Position numbers and translations under genes: made by a program. The notes below the pieces were generated by a model. That model ran no database searches. It was not told the DNA's origin and saw nothing but the letters and a program-made list of their open reading frames with translations. 64,000 nt of DNA from Puffinus mauretanicus (taxonomy: Eukaryota > Chordata > Aves > Procellariiformes > Procellariidae): positions 992,001 through 1,056,000 of the forward strand of contig JAJKFH010000948.1 of assembly GCA_023333565.1 (NCBI GenBank), written 5' to 3'. Each line of letters begins with the position of its first letter. The first letter of the stretch is position 1. Below are positions 50,901-64,000 of the stretch, one piece after another.

Positions 50901-52885
50901 AAGTCTCTTCATGACTCAAAAGCCAGTATTTTGATTATTTCTTTGTGGTGGTTTATCTGTGCTAATAACAAATATTCTTGTCTTTATTTTACTTTCTTAT
51001 GAAATCTTGCCCTTAATAACCTGCCTGTTGCGTTTTGAGTAACTCCCTTTAGCAGTATTCCTAGGAAAGACTGGTGACCCGATTCCTGTACATCCACAAT
51101 TTAAGTAGACCATATCAGAGTCAATAAATAAATACATATAGCTGCACCCCAGAGTCCATAAATAAAGCTGATCATGATAGTGGTTGTGTTTCTGAGATAC
51201 ATGCTTTGAAAAAAATACTTTTTGTTCTTTTTAGACACAGTTTGGTTTTGTTCCCCGCGCCCACGGGCTCATTTAAAAAAAAAAATAGAGATGTAAACTA
51301 CAGGTCCTGACCATCTCTGCCAATTAACAATAACTCATATCTCTTTGGAAATAATTAGAATTATTATCTCAAAAAATGTGGCCTAATTTTAATTTGGATT
51401 ACACTTCTACCAGTTGCATGGATGTAATATTGCAGACAATTTGTGAATATTGCAAGTATTTACGTTTTAAAGTTTAAATTTAGTCATCCCTCTGTTATCT
51501 GTTTTTTTGTTACTTTACGTGAATTTGTTGAAATCTTAAAAATTAATGTTACAGATTTGTTATGAATAAATTAAAATTGAAGTAGTTTATATTAATCTTT
51601 AAAAAATTTCTTCCTTTTTATTTTTATCTATAAAACATAATCGCTCTGTAGTGGCATTGGAAAATCAGAATTGCTTTAAATAAGGTAAAAATTAGGCAGA
51701 AGAGGACTGAAGACTATTATATATATGAAAATGTAGTAAAAAATAAAAAAGACATAATGAAAAGAAGACACAGAGAGATGTGAGAAGAAACTAAGAAAGA
51801 AGAAAAAAAATTGGGCAGGAGGAATATGGACATGGAGCATGGAAGAGCCTTATTGCAGACCTAGCACAAAAGAGAATCTGCACTAGAGAAGGATGTTCTG
51901 GAATAAGTTCAAAGATGGGGTGGTATTTGCTCATTTTTATGAGGGTCGTGGACTGACACCATGAGCGCTGCCAACAGAGCTGGTTTATCAGAACAGGTGT
52001 AATAAGACAGCTGCTTTAACTAGATAGACACAGTAAGTTGGGAGGAGTTGCGGTAGCACACATACGTTGCACCAGCATGTGCTGAAGGAAGTGGTTTTGG
52101 GCAGTGGGGCACGCTCTCCTTTCCGAGTATCCTAACCCATCATTTCCCCAGGTTTCAAGCAGTGCTTTTGCGTCACGTCTTGTTCGTGGTTTGCCTGAAC
52201 TCCTCCCAAGTTCTGCAGGTGCAGCGATGCTGCTGTAGAGGAAAAAGTGGAGTGAGAAATCCTTTTGCAATAAAAGCATGGGCTTTTGAAAAATACGCTT
52301 TGTTCGTGTGTAGCTCCTGCTGTATGTGGAAAAGATCCTCGGGTTTCAAATAAATTAGACCGGGTATGACAGGACTTCAATCAGAATTGTGAAAACTCTG
52401 TTTCTCTACTGGGATCCTTTGCTTCAAACTTTATGTATCTGTGGCTGAGCTAATTGCGCCAGGTTCCCGTCATTGTGGGGAGAAACGGACAGCTTTAGTC
52501 TGCCTGTCCTCTTATTCTCATTTAGACATCTAACACTGGTCGCACAAATCTGCCAAAGCACTGAGTATTTCCTCCAATTGATTCTAAAGGAAGACTGGAG
52601 CAATGACTCAGATGTACGTGTATGCAGTATAAATATCTACTTTATTCATATGCAGCTCGTCCTTCAAGCTGAAAGTCTGTTTTAGAAATTGCCTTAGTCC
52701 TTAGCCCAAAGGGCTGTATGTTAAGACAGTCCCTGAAAGAATGAGAGTCCTGACTACCAGTCACTTTATTTTTTTCCTGTCTTTTATATTCATTAATTAT
52801 GTTTTTATTTAAACACTAGTAATGTTTTTTTTTACTTAAACACCAGTAACAATTAATTTTTATCTACTTTTTTTTTTAACCCCAG

Positions 52886-52931
52886 AAACTACCTCTTCAG
52901 GTTGCAGCTTGAGGATCTCTCTCTAATACAG
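52886..52931 (+). CDS. SEMA5A: SEMA5A coding exon 3: residues 75-90 (46 nt)
   Basis: A very short exon that completes the Arg codon and reads NYLFRLQLEDLSLIQ. From memory this string is identical in human SEMA5A and continues there with AVEWEC; SEMA5B has NYLFRLSLANVSLLQ. It forms the end of the first propeller blade of the Sema domain. The acceptor has a long pyrimidine tract (TTTTTTTTTAACCCCAG) and the donor is CAG|GTATGT. The intron after it is phase 0. With exons 1 and 2 the reading frame is continuous for exactly 270 nt (90 codons), which is strong support for all three exon borders. Skipping this exon, or exon 2, shifts the frame. Confidence 0.95.
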
Positions 52932-55900
52932 GTATGTTTTATGTTTGTTTTCTTAGTTCCTCTGCATGATGTAGGTAAGCAGATGTTTTAAAGCAGATAA
53001 TCAAGATATTCATAAGCTTCATCACTAAAGATAAGTATGCATCCGTTTTTGTCCCCTTTGCGGCCCCATATTATATAAGTCGTATTATCCATTTTAATTC
53101 CAGATTAGCCTTTGTCCCAGGCCATACAGACCTGATGTTACCTTACTCTGCTGTGATTTTGTTAGAGTGGACCTATAAAAAATGGAGGCTGGGAAGGAGG
53201 ATCATGTTGTTTTAGAAAAATGTTCCAACTTACTATTGTGCAGCTTCTGTATTCAGAATTTATTGTTTTTATAGAGAAAAGATTTTTTAAAAATAATGAT
53301 AAATAAAAAATTTCATTTATACTTGCTAAAGTTAAATTAGGCACATGAAACAGCAAATTTTCAAGGAAGAAATCTAATGTGAACACAGGTATCAGAATCT
53401 CAGTTTTGTATATAGGGCAGCTATCTATTGTTTAAAACTTATTAGAGCTTGGAAGGTGAAGCAAAGCTGTTTAGAGGCAGTTAGGCTTCATAGAAAGGTA
53501 AGTGAGAATCCTTGATCAATTTATTTTACTGTGAACTTCATCTGACTTACATATACCAGCAATCTCATCTTCCCTTAGTATTCTGAGTGGTGTTCCTTGC
53601 TTAGGTTTTGTTGGTTTTCTCTTTCATTGTTTTTAACCTTGGCATCGTTTCTAACCTTCATCTTTCTTGTGTTCTTGGCTCTAAGAGTTGTTTTAGTAAA
53701 TTTTATTGAGTTGGCTAGCGTGCTAAGGTGTGGAAATAGAAAATTACAATGGAATAGAAATGTATGGTTTTTCACAATCTTTTCATTTATGCAATTTAAA
53801 ATTAACTAGCTTTAGATTCAGTACTGTGCCTTTATGTCACGAAGTAATACTATACCGTTGAATATGGAAAAGTAAAATGCATTCAGGTAAGGCTGTCCTT
53901 GCGATTTGTAGAACACCTTGTGTATGCTTTAATTAGGCTTGCAGACTTCCTTTACCTTCCCAGACTACTAGAAACAAGATCTGAAGTTGGCTTATAATTA
54001 ACCAAAACTGCGGTATTGATAAATATTCAATTTTGTTGCTAGTGCTTAAGGCTGTGACGCACAAAGCACTTTTAATATCCAGAATTCAGACTGTCTACTT
54101 TCACCTTATGTGACATACCCAATATCCTGGCAAATAATTTGGGTTAAGTCCTGAAGATTCTTGTTGAGAGGTTGCACTCAGAGGTCTCTGATGGTGCTGT
54201 TGTAGTTTATTCTGTTAATTCATAGGTTGAAGTTCCCAGCTTTCCTTTGTTAGGATAAGTATCAGTAGGCTGAATTCGCTAATGAGGGAGAAATCTGTAG
54301 ATTACAGATAATTGTGCTGACTGACTTGAACAAACACCCTCCCACCCCAATCAGCAAAAAATATAAAATGAGGACAGAAATCATACTGTTGATGTTATAC
54401 TAGGTTTCTAGGTTTTGGTCTTATGAATGTGCAGAAGCCTTTAAACTGTTTTCTCAAGCTGACTTTTGGTAAAGTTTCTTATCCCGTCTTCAATGCTGTA
54501 GCACCACTGGTTTGCCTCTGTATCTTCAAACCTTTTTCCACAACCCTTTAGGGAGATTGTATTTCTAAATCAAAACCAAAGTGTGTAATTTTTTTTTTTC
54601 TTTCACCAGCATATCTTTACTACCCCTACTCCAAGTGTGAAAGTTTTTTTCTTTATTTTCAAATCTACCATTATGACTCCTTCATATTTGCCCTTCACAG
54701 ATCTTCTCTTCCTCTTCTTCCCCTCTGCTTCCCTTCTGGTTCTGTTAGAGTGCCCAGGACAGCCCTTAACCAAAAGATGTGTGTCCTTGGATGTGCCAGT
54801 TATGGCAGCTCCAAATCAGCTGTGAGGTGGCTGAAGCCTTTGTTTTGATGCAAGTAAGCCAGGATGTAAGGTGGGCTGTTTAGGACTCCCAAACCCATTA
54901 CACAACACACTCAGGTCATCTTGTAATCTGGTATGAAAGTATGAAGTTAGCCACTGATCTTACAGTCATGAGAGTAGGTTTGGGAGAGTTCTTGAGAGGC
55001 CGTTTATCCCCTGCAGGTACCCCAGGGCAGGATCAGGGTCAGTGGTGCTGTCCTTACTGGTGGTTACTTGTCTGAACTCTTCTTACAAGTCTTCAGCTGT
55101 AAAGATGCACAACTTTTCTCAGCGTTTGTTGGGAAATGTTAAGACATGAAGAGAGTCTCTGTCTCGCATTGGAAAGTGTGAAAGCTTTAGTAAAGAAACA
55201 GACAGTAACCATTCCTGTGGAAACTTGGAATTCAAACTTAACAGCTACCCACCTGAAACCCACCTAGAGCCAAGAGTGTATTTGCCAAATGATTCACTGA
55301 GATTTACAAACCTTTCAGATAAGTTCTGTTGGAACGACAGAATCCTAGCTGCAGTCTCAGTCATCCCAACATGTTGTATAGGATTACCTCAGGTATAATT
55401 GAAGTAAATTTCGATTTCTGAAACTTTAGGGCATGTGAAGTTTCTCTCATTCACATGTAGTGAAAGAATATTTTGAATAGGATTAGAGGATATAAAGCTT
55501 ACCAAGTTAGCAATTAAAAATTACAGTATTTTGAAGCTCCAGGTCTTTCAAACCAGAAACTCTATTATGGTTGAGGAAGGTAGGAACAAAAGTAAGAAGC
55601 AAAGTAAAAGTTATATGAAATCCTTGCAAAACAGAATGATGGAATTTCACAGGAGAAATAAAGCATACTGTGGTTTAACTCGTTAATACTGTATGTGCTA
55701 GTTAGCATTTGTTTGCCGAGGGACTGAACCCTTTGACACTTTATGTATGGACAGAAGAACTTTTCTTTTAGCTTATTTTTTCTTCACACAGTTGCTGTCA
55801 TGATAATAATGTAAAAACCCAGTTTAATTCTTCTACTTATGTTGCTCACTGATTTCTTTGCATAAGCCAGCCTTTGTAAAAACATGCAGATGTTTCACAA

Positions 55901-57691
55901 GCTAATAAACTATGTTTTCGCATCTGGAAGAAAAGGCACACGGTGAAGTGCTAGCTGTAAAAAGCTTTCAGTGTAGCACAACAACAATATGAAAGGGCTA
56001 GAAACAAGACAACCTGTATACCTGTTTAATTATTTTAGAAAATTGCTCAAGCTCCATCTTTGCTATTGTGTGTCTGAAGGAGGAGGAAAACTGCTGACTT
56101 TTCCTTGTGCACAGCAAATACTTCCAGCATGGAAGCAAGGATTATTGTTCACATCCTCCTTTTCTACAGTTTTCAATTAGACTTTTATAACTGTTTATTT
56201 TCTTTACATTGATGCTTTGATTTTTTTTAGTTTGATTTATCAGTTTAATCTTTCTTATAGTACTTTTCTATCTGGAAAATAAAAGGGAATGCCTAAAACT
56301 TAATCTTGACCGTTGATGCACTTCAGTTATTTTTATATAAACAAGTTTCCTCATCTGTCATGCTTAAGTTTCTGTTGGAATGTGTCACTAGTTTGTCCAC
56401 ACACTGCTATTATGAAGATAAAAGGCTTCATGTTACATGTAACAAACTGGAACATTAAGAATAATTTAGTTATAGCAAAAGTATCTTTGCGAATCTTTTG
56501 TTTACAAATTACTGTATATTTTTGAAGAGATAGACATTTTATAAATAAAGTATTATTTTGGAATATTATCAGATATTGTTTTGTAATAGGAAAGCTCTCT
56601 GGAAAGGAATAAAGTAGAATAATGACTCCTTGTTTGCAAACTTTTGCAAAAATTACTTTGGGCGAAAATGTGTATGCCGTGTTTTCTACAAGTGTATACC
56701 TGGAAAATAGTTTTGAAACACAAGATAACCTTCCTTTAAAAAAAAAAAAAAAAAAAACAAAACCAGCCAGCCATTTGAAATGCAAGTTCTCAGAAAAGAG
56801 CTGATTCATGTATTGAAAGGTACTGTTTCCATCAGTTTAGTGAAAATTAATCCCTTGTAAAAGTGAGGGTTAGAGTGCTACTAGATTGCGTCAGACAGGA
56901 TGTGTATCTAAACGTGAGCTAGGACTATGCAGTGAGACGTCGTTGCCCATTGTGAGTACATCAAAGTTGTCATCCCACATGTCATGGTTCTGTGCTCTGT
57001 ACTTTATAGGAAAAGCCTGTTGGTTGAGTAAGCAAGTTTCATATGATGGTGTCTGTAGCAAACCAGTGTTTGATGTGTCTCAGCAATTTCCTTTGTGTGG
57101 CAGGATAAAGAAGAGTAAAACAAGTGAAAGCCTTTTAAGCTCTTGCTAGAGAAGACTAAGAGTCAAATTGTTCAAAGCTGACTGTTGGAACAATGCGTAG
57201 TGATTATGGATTAGGCAAGAAGCACTCATTGGGCTGTGGTTGTAGCAGGATAAATATTTTATCTCACTACAGCAATAGCAGACTCACAGATATAGAAGGC
57301 CTGACTCTGCATGGTTTTGTTTTGAGAGTTTTCCTTTGTTAATGCTCACCTCAAGTAGTAGTAGAGTAATCCATAAAAGCATTGGCCAAGATGAAAGCTG
57401 GATTTCCTGAAAACTCTCTTATGTTCCTTAAAATATAAAAGCAGAAATCTGAATAGTAGTGTTTAAGCGAATAGATTTGTTTTCAAAAATGTTTTTAAAA
57501 AAGATATCTAGCCAATGTCAGGCTTAATAATGGAGCTTTGACATCATGTCACATCATGCCAAATCATGGCTCTAACGAGTATCTATTTTTCACCTTTTTT
57601 TTTTTTCAAATTCTTTGAAGAGAGAGCTTCTAAATTCAAACATTTGTTTGTGTCTACCTGCATGACAAGTTTGCTGATGTATCTGTAAAGA

Positions 57692-57781
57692 GTGAAAAGC
57701 AAATACGTGCTGGCTTATAAAAGTGTTTATGCCACAATTGCTATAGACATTTTTACAAGCCAGCATGTATAAGCTTTTCAC
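57692..57781 (+). ncRNA. Candidate microRNA-like hairpin, 90 nt
   Basis: The left arm 57692-57731 pairs with the right arm 57742-57781 over 40 positions: 33 Watson-Crick pairs, four G.U pairs (57707, 57723, 57727, 57731 with their partners) and three mismatches (57701/57772, 57702/57771, 57717/57756). The terminal loop is 57732-57741 (10 nt). Pairing stops at both outer ends. There are no bulges, so the arms are the same length. Arm length, central small mismatches and its place in an intron on the sense strand fit a microRNA precursor, but a short palindromic transposon remnant is an equal rival. I recognise no known microRNA in it. The hairpin is seen; its expression is not. Confidence 0.4.
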
Positions 57782-60700
57782 AAACCTGATAGAACGTATG
57801 CATCTTTTCTTCATCCGTAAGATGAACTTTACAAACTCAGATTGTGAAGGCATTTACAGTGCACATGCCTGAGTTTGCCTTTCCCATCTGAATCTTCTAT
57901 CTATGAAGCCTGGTCTCAGTTTGGGATACCCAGAAGGTTGAATATGAGCCTATTCCACCTGCTCCTGTAGTAACATAGTTCTCCTGAGATTTTGTTCTCA
58001 TGCTGAAGCTGCACATCTTTCATCTAGAAATACACATACCTCAAAGTCCATTTTTAAAGGCGATTTTAGCCCCTACTTTACCGCAAGATTCAAATTAAAT
58101 TCTTTATGCAGGCTAAGAAGGTTGGAGGTTCTTTTTCATGTGTTTTATTCAACTTTAAATTCTGGAATCTTGAGTTTCTGGTTTTTTTTTTAATATATAT
58201 AGGGGTTTGTGTGTATATATATATCTATAGACCCATTAATGAGGCATTCAAGGGATTAAAGGCAAGATGGGATCCATGAATTGTCAGGAAAAGGAGCTAC
58301 TTTGGAGAATGAATTTTACCAAAGGGAATTCTTGCTGATGTTTACATGTGTCAAGGGTGTCTGAAATACCTGTTACATATGATAGTTCACTTTTGTATGA
58401 GTCATTAATGGCTCGATGGTAGGCTAAGTAATAAGCTAAGTAAATTATAATATACTTTGAATATATACTTTGTGTTTATCTAGGTTAAACAAAGAGGGAA
58501 TCTGATTTCATGGTTGAGGTTTTTTACAAATAAATTCATATGTACAACCTGAAACACTTCTATAAATTTTTACCTTAATTATAATACAGAATATAATTTT
58601 TTAACAACACTTTTTTTTTTTAAAGGAATCAAATATTTACCAGGGTTGTAATCCCATTTTGAAAATTAACAATTGCTTGTTACTATTATAAACTGAGATC
58701 ATATGTTGTCTTTTGTGAGAGGCTTTCATAACCTTAGTTTGCCTTTTTGGCTAAGGTGGTATTTGGCCCAACCTAGAGAGAATGGTGTTCCAACAGAGGC
58801 ACAAATCACTCAGACTCTCCTTACAGTTCCTGTTTGGGACAGTGCCCTAAGGTTCCCTTTGCTATGAACAAAACGAAAGCTTGTAAGAAGTCATCATGTA
58901 GAATCAAATCTTTAATTTACGCTGATATTAAAAACTTTCAGTTATAATCAACAACAACTTCAGAGACCAAGGTAAGGAGGCTAAGCTTTAGTATTTTAAT
59001 CTCTTTGATTTGTTGAGTTGCCAAATAAATAGAACCCATTAAAAGGCAGCTTAATGCTTTTTCCAAAACTTTCATTCACTGTATTTCAGTCCACTTATTT
59101 TTTTTGTTCTATGTTACTTACATAGGCTAGTTGTGTAATAGTTGTCCGATTTGTGAAATACATGAAAGAAACCTAATGAATCATCATTTTATTTTGGGGT
59201 GAAGCTACCTGTGCAGAAAAGGAGATGTAAGAAAAACTTTCTCTGATTTCACACTTGAAGGCATAAGGGATTTAACCTAAGGATGTCCTTAACTTGTGAC
59301 AGCCATAGGTTGGCAATATTGAAATGCAAAGCAGACTGAGATTTAACATTCTATTTGGGTCCCTAAGGAGGGGAAAAAACAAACAAAACAAATGAAAAAA
59401 AACCTCTGTTGGGTTCTCCTGTGCCTGGTAGCTACTTAAGGGTGAGGGGAATAGAGAATATTGCTCCCTATCCTATTGCAGATGTTTTTTCCCCATCTTT
59501 ATGCGAAGGGAGCATCAGCCACCAAAACATTATTTCTGCTTGGGCCCTTCACGTTTGCGTCTGGGATGTGTGAATAAAAAATGGATAAGCAGAGTGGATA
59601 AGTTAGTGTTGCTTTCAATGATGTTCCAAGTTCCTCAAACGCTTGGAAGTGGAGGGAGCAACTAGTGCTCATAAAACTTTTCCAAAGGAGACTGAGGTGA
59701 GCAAATTGCAGAGTGACCAAAAGATGATAGAGCAGGTGCAAACTTCTGCTTGGGTGCTAGGGATGAGCAAAACTTGAGGAGGTATTTGAACTGTTACCTT
59801 TTGTATAAAGTGGTGCTGACAGCAGAGTTTAAAAAAGAAGAAAAAAAAGAAACGACAAAGCGCAGTACATCTGCGTATGACAATGCCACTTCTGTACAAT
59901 ACCTCTTCGTCTTGTTGATACCTTTCTGATGGCAGACTGTTGCATTTCATTATACAGCAAGTCCACAAATAATTAAACTAGACAATTGAGAATTTAAGAA
60001 AGAGTTAGGAAGTATTTGTGAAGCCAGAACTAGTCCTTTGTGGCAGGTAGAGATGGACTTGGTGGCTATTTTAAGTCCATTCCAGTTCTTTTTCTGTGCT
60101 ATTAGAAGGCACAGAAATGTGCTTTAGTATTTGCATTATGTTGTTTTCCACAGAACAGTAGTTTCTGACCAAACTTATAACTTGATTGAAGGCAGAAAAA
60201 GATGAATTCGGCTAGCAGTGCGTAATTTCACATTTGTCTAATCTTTATCCAAATGACCTCTTTTAAATGTAGCGGAAAGGGATTTCCTAAAGCTACATAA
60301 AACATATTAGATCACACAAATCCTGATCTTCACTCTATAGTGTATTTGTGGGGAAGTCAATTACCAGCAGACAGTGCTCCATTTGTGTTGAAAAAAAATT
60401 TACTACTGAAACAGCTGGTGTTCATAGATTCACCTGCAAATTAACGCATAAGATGGCTACTATTCTGAAACCATCTTTGGTCGTATTTGGCCAAGTACTG
60501 ATTCACTCTTCATTCTGAATATTCTTTCCATGCATGGGATTTTTCAGCTGCATAGGTGTAGTTACATATATTATCTATTTGTTTGAGGGTTTTTTTGTAT
60601 GTGATGTTCTGAGTTCATGTGCACACCCCCATTACAAAACTACATAGAGGGCTTATGAGGTGGCCAGTTGGATGTATGACTCCTCTTCTGCTTATCTCTG

Positions 60701-63700
60701 CCTGTTATTAATTTACACTTGGCTTCTACATAATTGGAAGGTTTTACTCTCCAGAATTTGTAGTTGCCTACCCCTCAGTACAGCTGAAATTTGTCACGTA
60801 AATTTACAAAGAGTCTAAGTGAAGCAAAAGAATATTGGCAAATTGACAGAACTTTGCTGCTGCTTTGGCTTATCAGTATGTTTTAGTATTTTGGGAGATG
60901 GAGAAAAAAAGAGAAGAACAAGAAACCAGGCAGAGACATTGTCATTTTTCATTTATTTGCTGTATCTGTCATTGTTTTGTGCCAGTACTGAAATAGAAAT
61001 GCAAGTGCATTTCTAGACAAATGAGTCTGAACACATCCATTTAGCTAGAGAAGCTTAGCTTTTTTATTTCTATTTTTTTCTTTCTTACCTCTGCTTGTTA
61101 GGCTGCATTTCTTTTGTGTTTACAGTAATTTTCTATTCCGGTTTCACAGTAAAGAAGAAAAATAGGTACTAAAATTTTTCACTTCCACTGAAGGAAAGCT
61201 CCTCTTTTCTTTAGATATTAAACATTTGTGTTTTGTTTCCAAGATAAAGGAGAAGCCTGGATCACCTGAATATATAATATGAGTGCATTTGTTCTCATGA
61301 GAAATAGAGGTGATATCAAAAGGTATGTGTGTACATTTTACAGCAGATATTCATGAAACAGCTGATGTGGATTTTATAGTGGTATAATTTAGCCCTTTCT
61401 AATAATTTTTCCCGGTATGTATGGTGGTCAGCCAGACTGCATTACATGTACTGAAAGTAATTGTAGAAACGTCTTTTCCTAAGAAGGTGGCACTCGTGTT
61501 TACATTTTCACAACCACGAGTATACCAATACAGCTGCACAAGAGTAATCACCAAGTAGCATCTGTTTGAAAAGAAATCAAGCTGCTGCTTTCCAAATATC
61601 TGGACTGTATAGGACCATGGCATACTTCAGTTAGTTCTGGACTAAAGCAGTATTCTGTGACAACAGGGCAATACTTGTGGAGGGACATGGGCTCTCCTTT
61701 GAGAATCAGCCTCTTTCTATGTAGCCTCTATACTGAAGAGTCTGCTACTGTTAGCAGACCGTGCAGAAAATGAAAGCAGAAAATACTAATATGTAGACTG
61801 AAAGCAGATTGTCTTCGTTCTTATATTGTCTTGCCCAGGTGGAGAGTCTGGCACAAGCAGTTGCTGATGGAGAGTTTCAGTTCTTTGGCACCTAGATGCT
61901 GCAGTGCTGAGCAATTTAGAAGAGAGATGGAATATGCAATATGCTTTGAAAGAGATTATATGTGTAATACAGTATCTGCAAACATGATTATCGATTTTTG
62001 CTTACAGACACTGATATGGAACTTCATTGTCTGTTCTGGCCTATAACAACTAATTTGAGTTCAACCACAGTTTGTATGCCACGCATATTCAAAGAGTAGG
62101 CTTAAAGACACATCTTCTCAGTCACAGAGAGGATTGTGTTTTCCAGTACTGCAGAGATCCGTTCAACGGTTCTGCTAATGGACATAGATGCTTTTGGATA
62201 ATTCTACATATAGGAGGTGAGTTCAGTTTACACCTGTATGTTAGTGGTCATCAGTACCTAGCATAAGGGCACTTGTAGCCCTTAGCTGTAAGTGGTCCAT
62301 AGCATCCCCTGCCATTGCTTGTTGACCCATGAAATTAAAAAAACCTCAACATTTAAACTGAGAATAAGATAAAATGGTGGAGCAGCCTCGTGTCCCCTCG
62401 CCACTAGGCAGAAAAAATTAAGATACACATCTTAACACTGAGCTCTAGGGAGCCTTTGACACAGTGCTGTTAAAGGATGCACGCAGCTGCTGAACTATGG
62501 GAAGAACTGGCTGTTCCCATAAGGCAAAAAGTTCTGCTCCTTCATCCCTAAGGAAGAGGTGTAAAAGTTTTCAAGGTCAGGAGACTAGTTTTTTGCTATG
62601 CGATTTAGGAAAAGCAGGATTCTTATTATTCAAGGAAACAAAGCAGCCATACTGACGGTGAGAAACACGGACACTCGTTGCTATAACCTAAGGAAAAGGA
62701 AAGATCTGATGAGCCTGCCACAAGAACACTGGTGGGTGAGGAGCCCATGCAGGGGTGCATAGGAGGGAGTGTCCTGCTCTCCTAAATGGTTCAGGGCACA
62801 AAGGGAGGGTCTGCCACTGCCAGCATGTTACTTGCCCGGTCAACACTTCTGAACCCAATGTAAAGTGTGGATTGTTGCTCCTAAATGTTTGAGAGAGACA
62901 CTGCTTAGTCATAGCATAGGAAGCTACTCCTGGTCTGAATTGAGAATAGAGGACTAAAGTTTTTTTGAGTTTTATTCTGAAAGGCTTATCCAATCTTTTG
63001 GGACACCTTTTGCCCTCATTTTGCCTATCTTTGTTTTTCTACTGCCTCTTCCCTCCCCTATTTTTAGTAGACGTTCTCTTCTCTTTTGGCATGTATTGTT
63101 TTACCCATCCCAGATGGTACCACAAGATGATGCTTCTGTTGTCAAGTCTGGGAGCAATAAATCATGTCAAAATACGGAAATCAATTTATTTATTAAAATT
63201 GAAAACTAGATGTGCTTTGAAATATCTGGTATTAGACATATATATGAGATTTCTATTCAAAATTTTTGGTTCATCTGTTATTTTAGATTTATTTGAAGAC
63301 AGAAGAACTGAAAAAATGATTTATTTAAGTAATGTACCAACATCATAAACAGCCACGTTATTTCTCTTAATTGCTTTAAGATTATGGCCTTTAGAGGGCA
63401 ATTCGATATAATGAGCATTTGGGAATTACACTTATTCTGTGGGGTCTAACCTGCCTGCCCCATCACAGTGTTTTTAGGCGTCTGCGCTCAGAATGGAACT
63501 TGGAGTCCGAGGTTAGGTGCTTAGGCTCTCTGGTGCATGGGGCTAGCTATATACCCAAGCACAGGATCCACTGACACCTGAGTTCTGAAGCTATCTAATC
63601 CCACTGAGGAGGAATGCTGAGAGCACAGGGAAGCATAAATGCCATCCTTTTTTTTTTTTGAGTTAGGCATCTGTATGGAATTTGACAATAGGGATTTTTT

Positions 63701-63933
63701 TTCTACATCACCCATATGCAGCAGACTGCCGTTGTGAGTAAATTGCATCTAAAATGTGTGTTAAGCTCTTTCTGTCATGGTTTGTAAACTGAAATAGCAG
63801 CACGAAGTCGAAGACTGTATGACCACTATTGTGCATTCTTAAGCAAGGCTTCATTGCTGACTGAATGCGGGCTGGTCTATTACAGAATTAACCTTATTAT
63901 AGGTTTATTTGCTGTATGTTTGGTTTTTTTACT

Positions 63934-63955
63934 CCCCCTCCCCCCCCCCCACCCC
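63934..63955 (-). repeat. C-rich run (G-rich on the minus strand)
   Basis: C5-T-C11-A-C4. Low complexity; the G-rich strand could fold as a quadruplex. Confidence 0.8.
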
Positions 63956-64000
63956 GGTACTAGCTTCTCTAATCAGTACTTCTGGATTTCACGTTTGCTC

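Larger units (their letters stand above)
39406..52885 (+). other. SEMA5A: SEMA5A intron 2 (13.5 kb, phase 2)
   Basis: Intron bounded by GTGAGA (39406) and TTAACCCCAG (ending 52885). I see no LTR or CR1 in it. It contains a perfect 18-bp AT-rich palindrome at 40252-40269, a 23-bp-period short duplication at 41008-41049, a C-rich patch at 43186-43213, a T18 run at 44524-44541 and a 14-bp direct repeat at 44903-44916 and 44922-44935. The rest is AT-rich sequence without a recognisable gene. A 104-codon minus-strand frame at 42901-43215 has no family match that I can name. Confidence 0.88.
52932..64000 (+). other. SEMA5A: SEMA5A intron 3, 5' part (continues past the window)
   Basis: Begins with the donor GTATGT after coding exon 3. 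No further exon of the Sema domain (expected to begin AVEWEC) was found up to 64000, so the intron is at least 11 kb. The stretch is AT-rich and unique-looking, with an A20 run at 56738-56757, an AT-rich tract near 58190-58225, a C-rich run at 63934-63955, and the 90-nt hairpin at 57692-57781 described separately. Confidence 0.85.

Noticed and set aside
16234..52931. Assignment of the three exons to SEMA5B
   Set aside because: SEMA5B, from memory, has different residues at the start of the Sema domain (ARDFSQLALDP, LSLANVSLLQ). The sequence here follows SEMA5A.
56351..56809. 152-codon minus-strand frame
   Set aside because: Contains a Phe run from the A20 tract and no family signature. Chance frame in AT-rich intron.
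1..64000. CRISPR arrays, tRNA or rRNA genes, bacterial operons
   Set aside because: No regular repeat-spacer pattern, no tRNA B-box-like sequence in context and no ribosomal sequence seen. The window is vertebrate intron.

Overview
The window is animal nuclear DNA, almost certainly from a bird. The evidence is a gene split into small exons separated by introns of many kilobases with GT..AG junctions, a decayed chicken-repeat-1 (CR1) LINE, and solo LTRs of types I associate with birds outside the chicken lineage. There is no bacterial or viral gene organisation. Most short open frames are chance frames in AT-rich intron.

The one gene I can support is the 5' coding part of a class 5 semaphorin, best matched to SEMA5A, on the + strand. 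Three coding exons join in frame: 16234-16357 (start codon, signal peptide, residues 1-41), 39306-39405 (residues 42-75, start of the Sema domain) and 52886-52931 (residues 75-90). Intron phases are 1, 2 and 0. The first two introns are 22,948 and 13,480 bp; the third runs off the right edge. A splice acceptor at 16157-16158 implies at least one noncoding exon further upstream, which I could not place. The remaining Sema domain, the thrombospondin repeats and the membrane segment lie beyond the window.

Layout: 1-16158 is upstream flank or 5'-UTR intron, with a 1.1-kb solo LTR (6826-7964) and a GC-rich then G/T-rich stretch (12520-13037). 16159-16357 is the start-codon exon. Intron 1 holds a CR1 relic split by a solo LTR (16632-18395), an inverted partial copy of that CR1/LTR junction (19921-20160), a CpG-rich patch (24531-24780), nested palindromes (30517-30568), an ATT microsatellite (33458-33509), a hairpin (36802-36863) and a second LTR of the same family ending 117 bp before exon 2. 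Intron 2 holds little beyond a C-rich patch. The start of intron 3 holds the most striking unexplained structure: a 90-nt hairpin with a 40-position stem at 57692-57781 that resembles a microRNA precursor.

I found no new multi-gene system. The 57692-57781 hairpin and the CR1/LTR inverted duplication are the observations most worth following.
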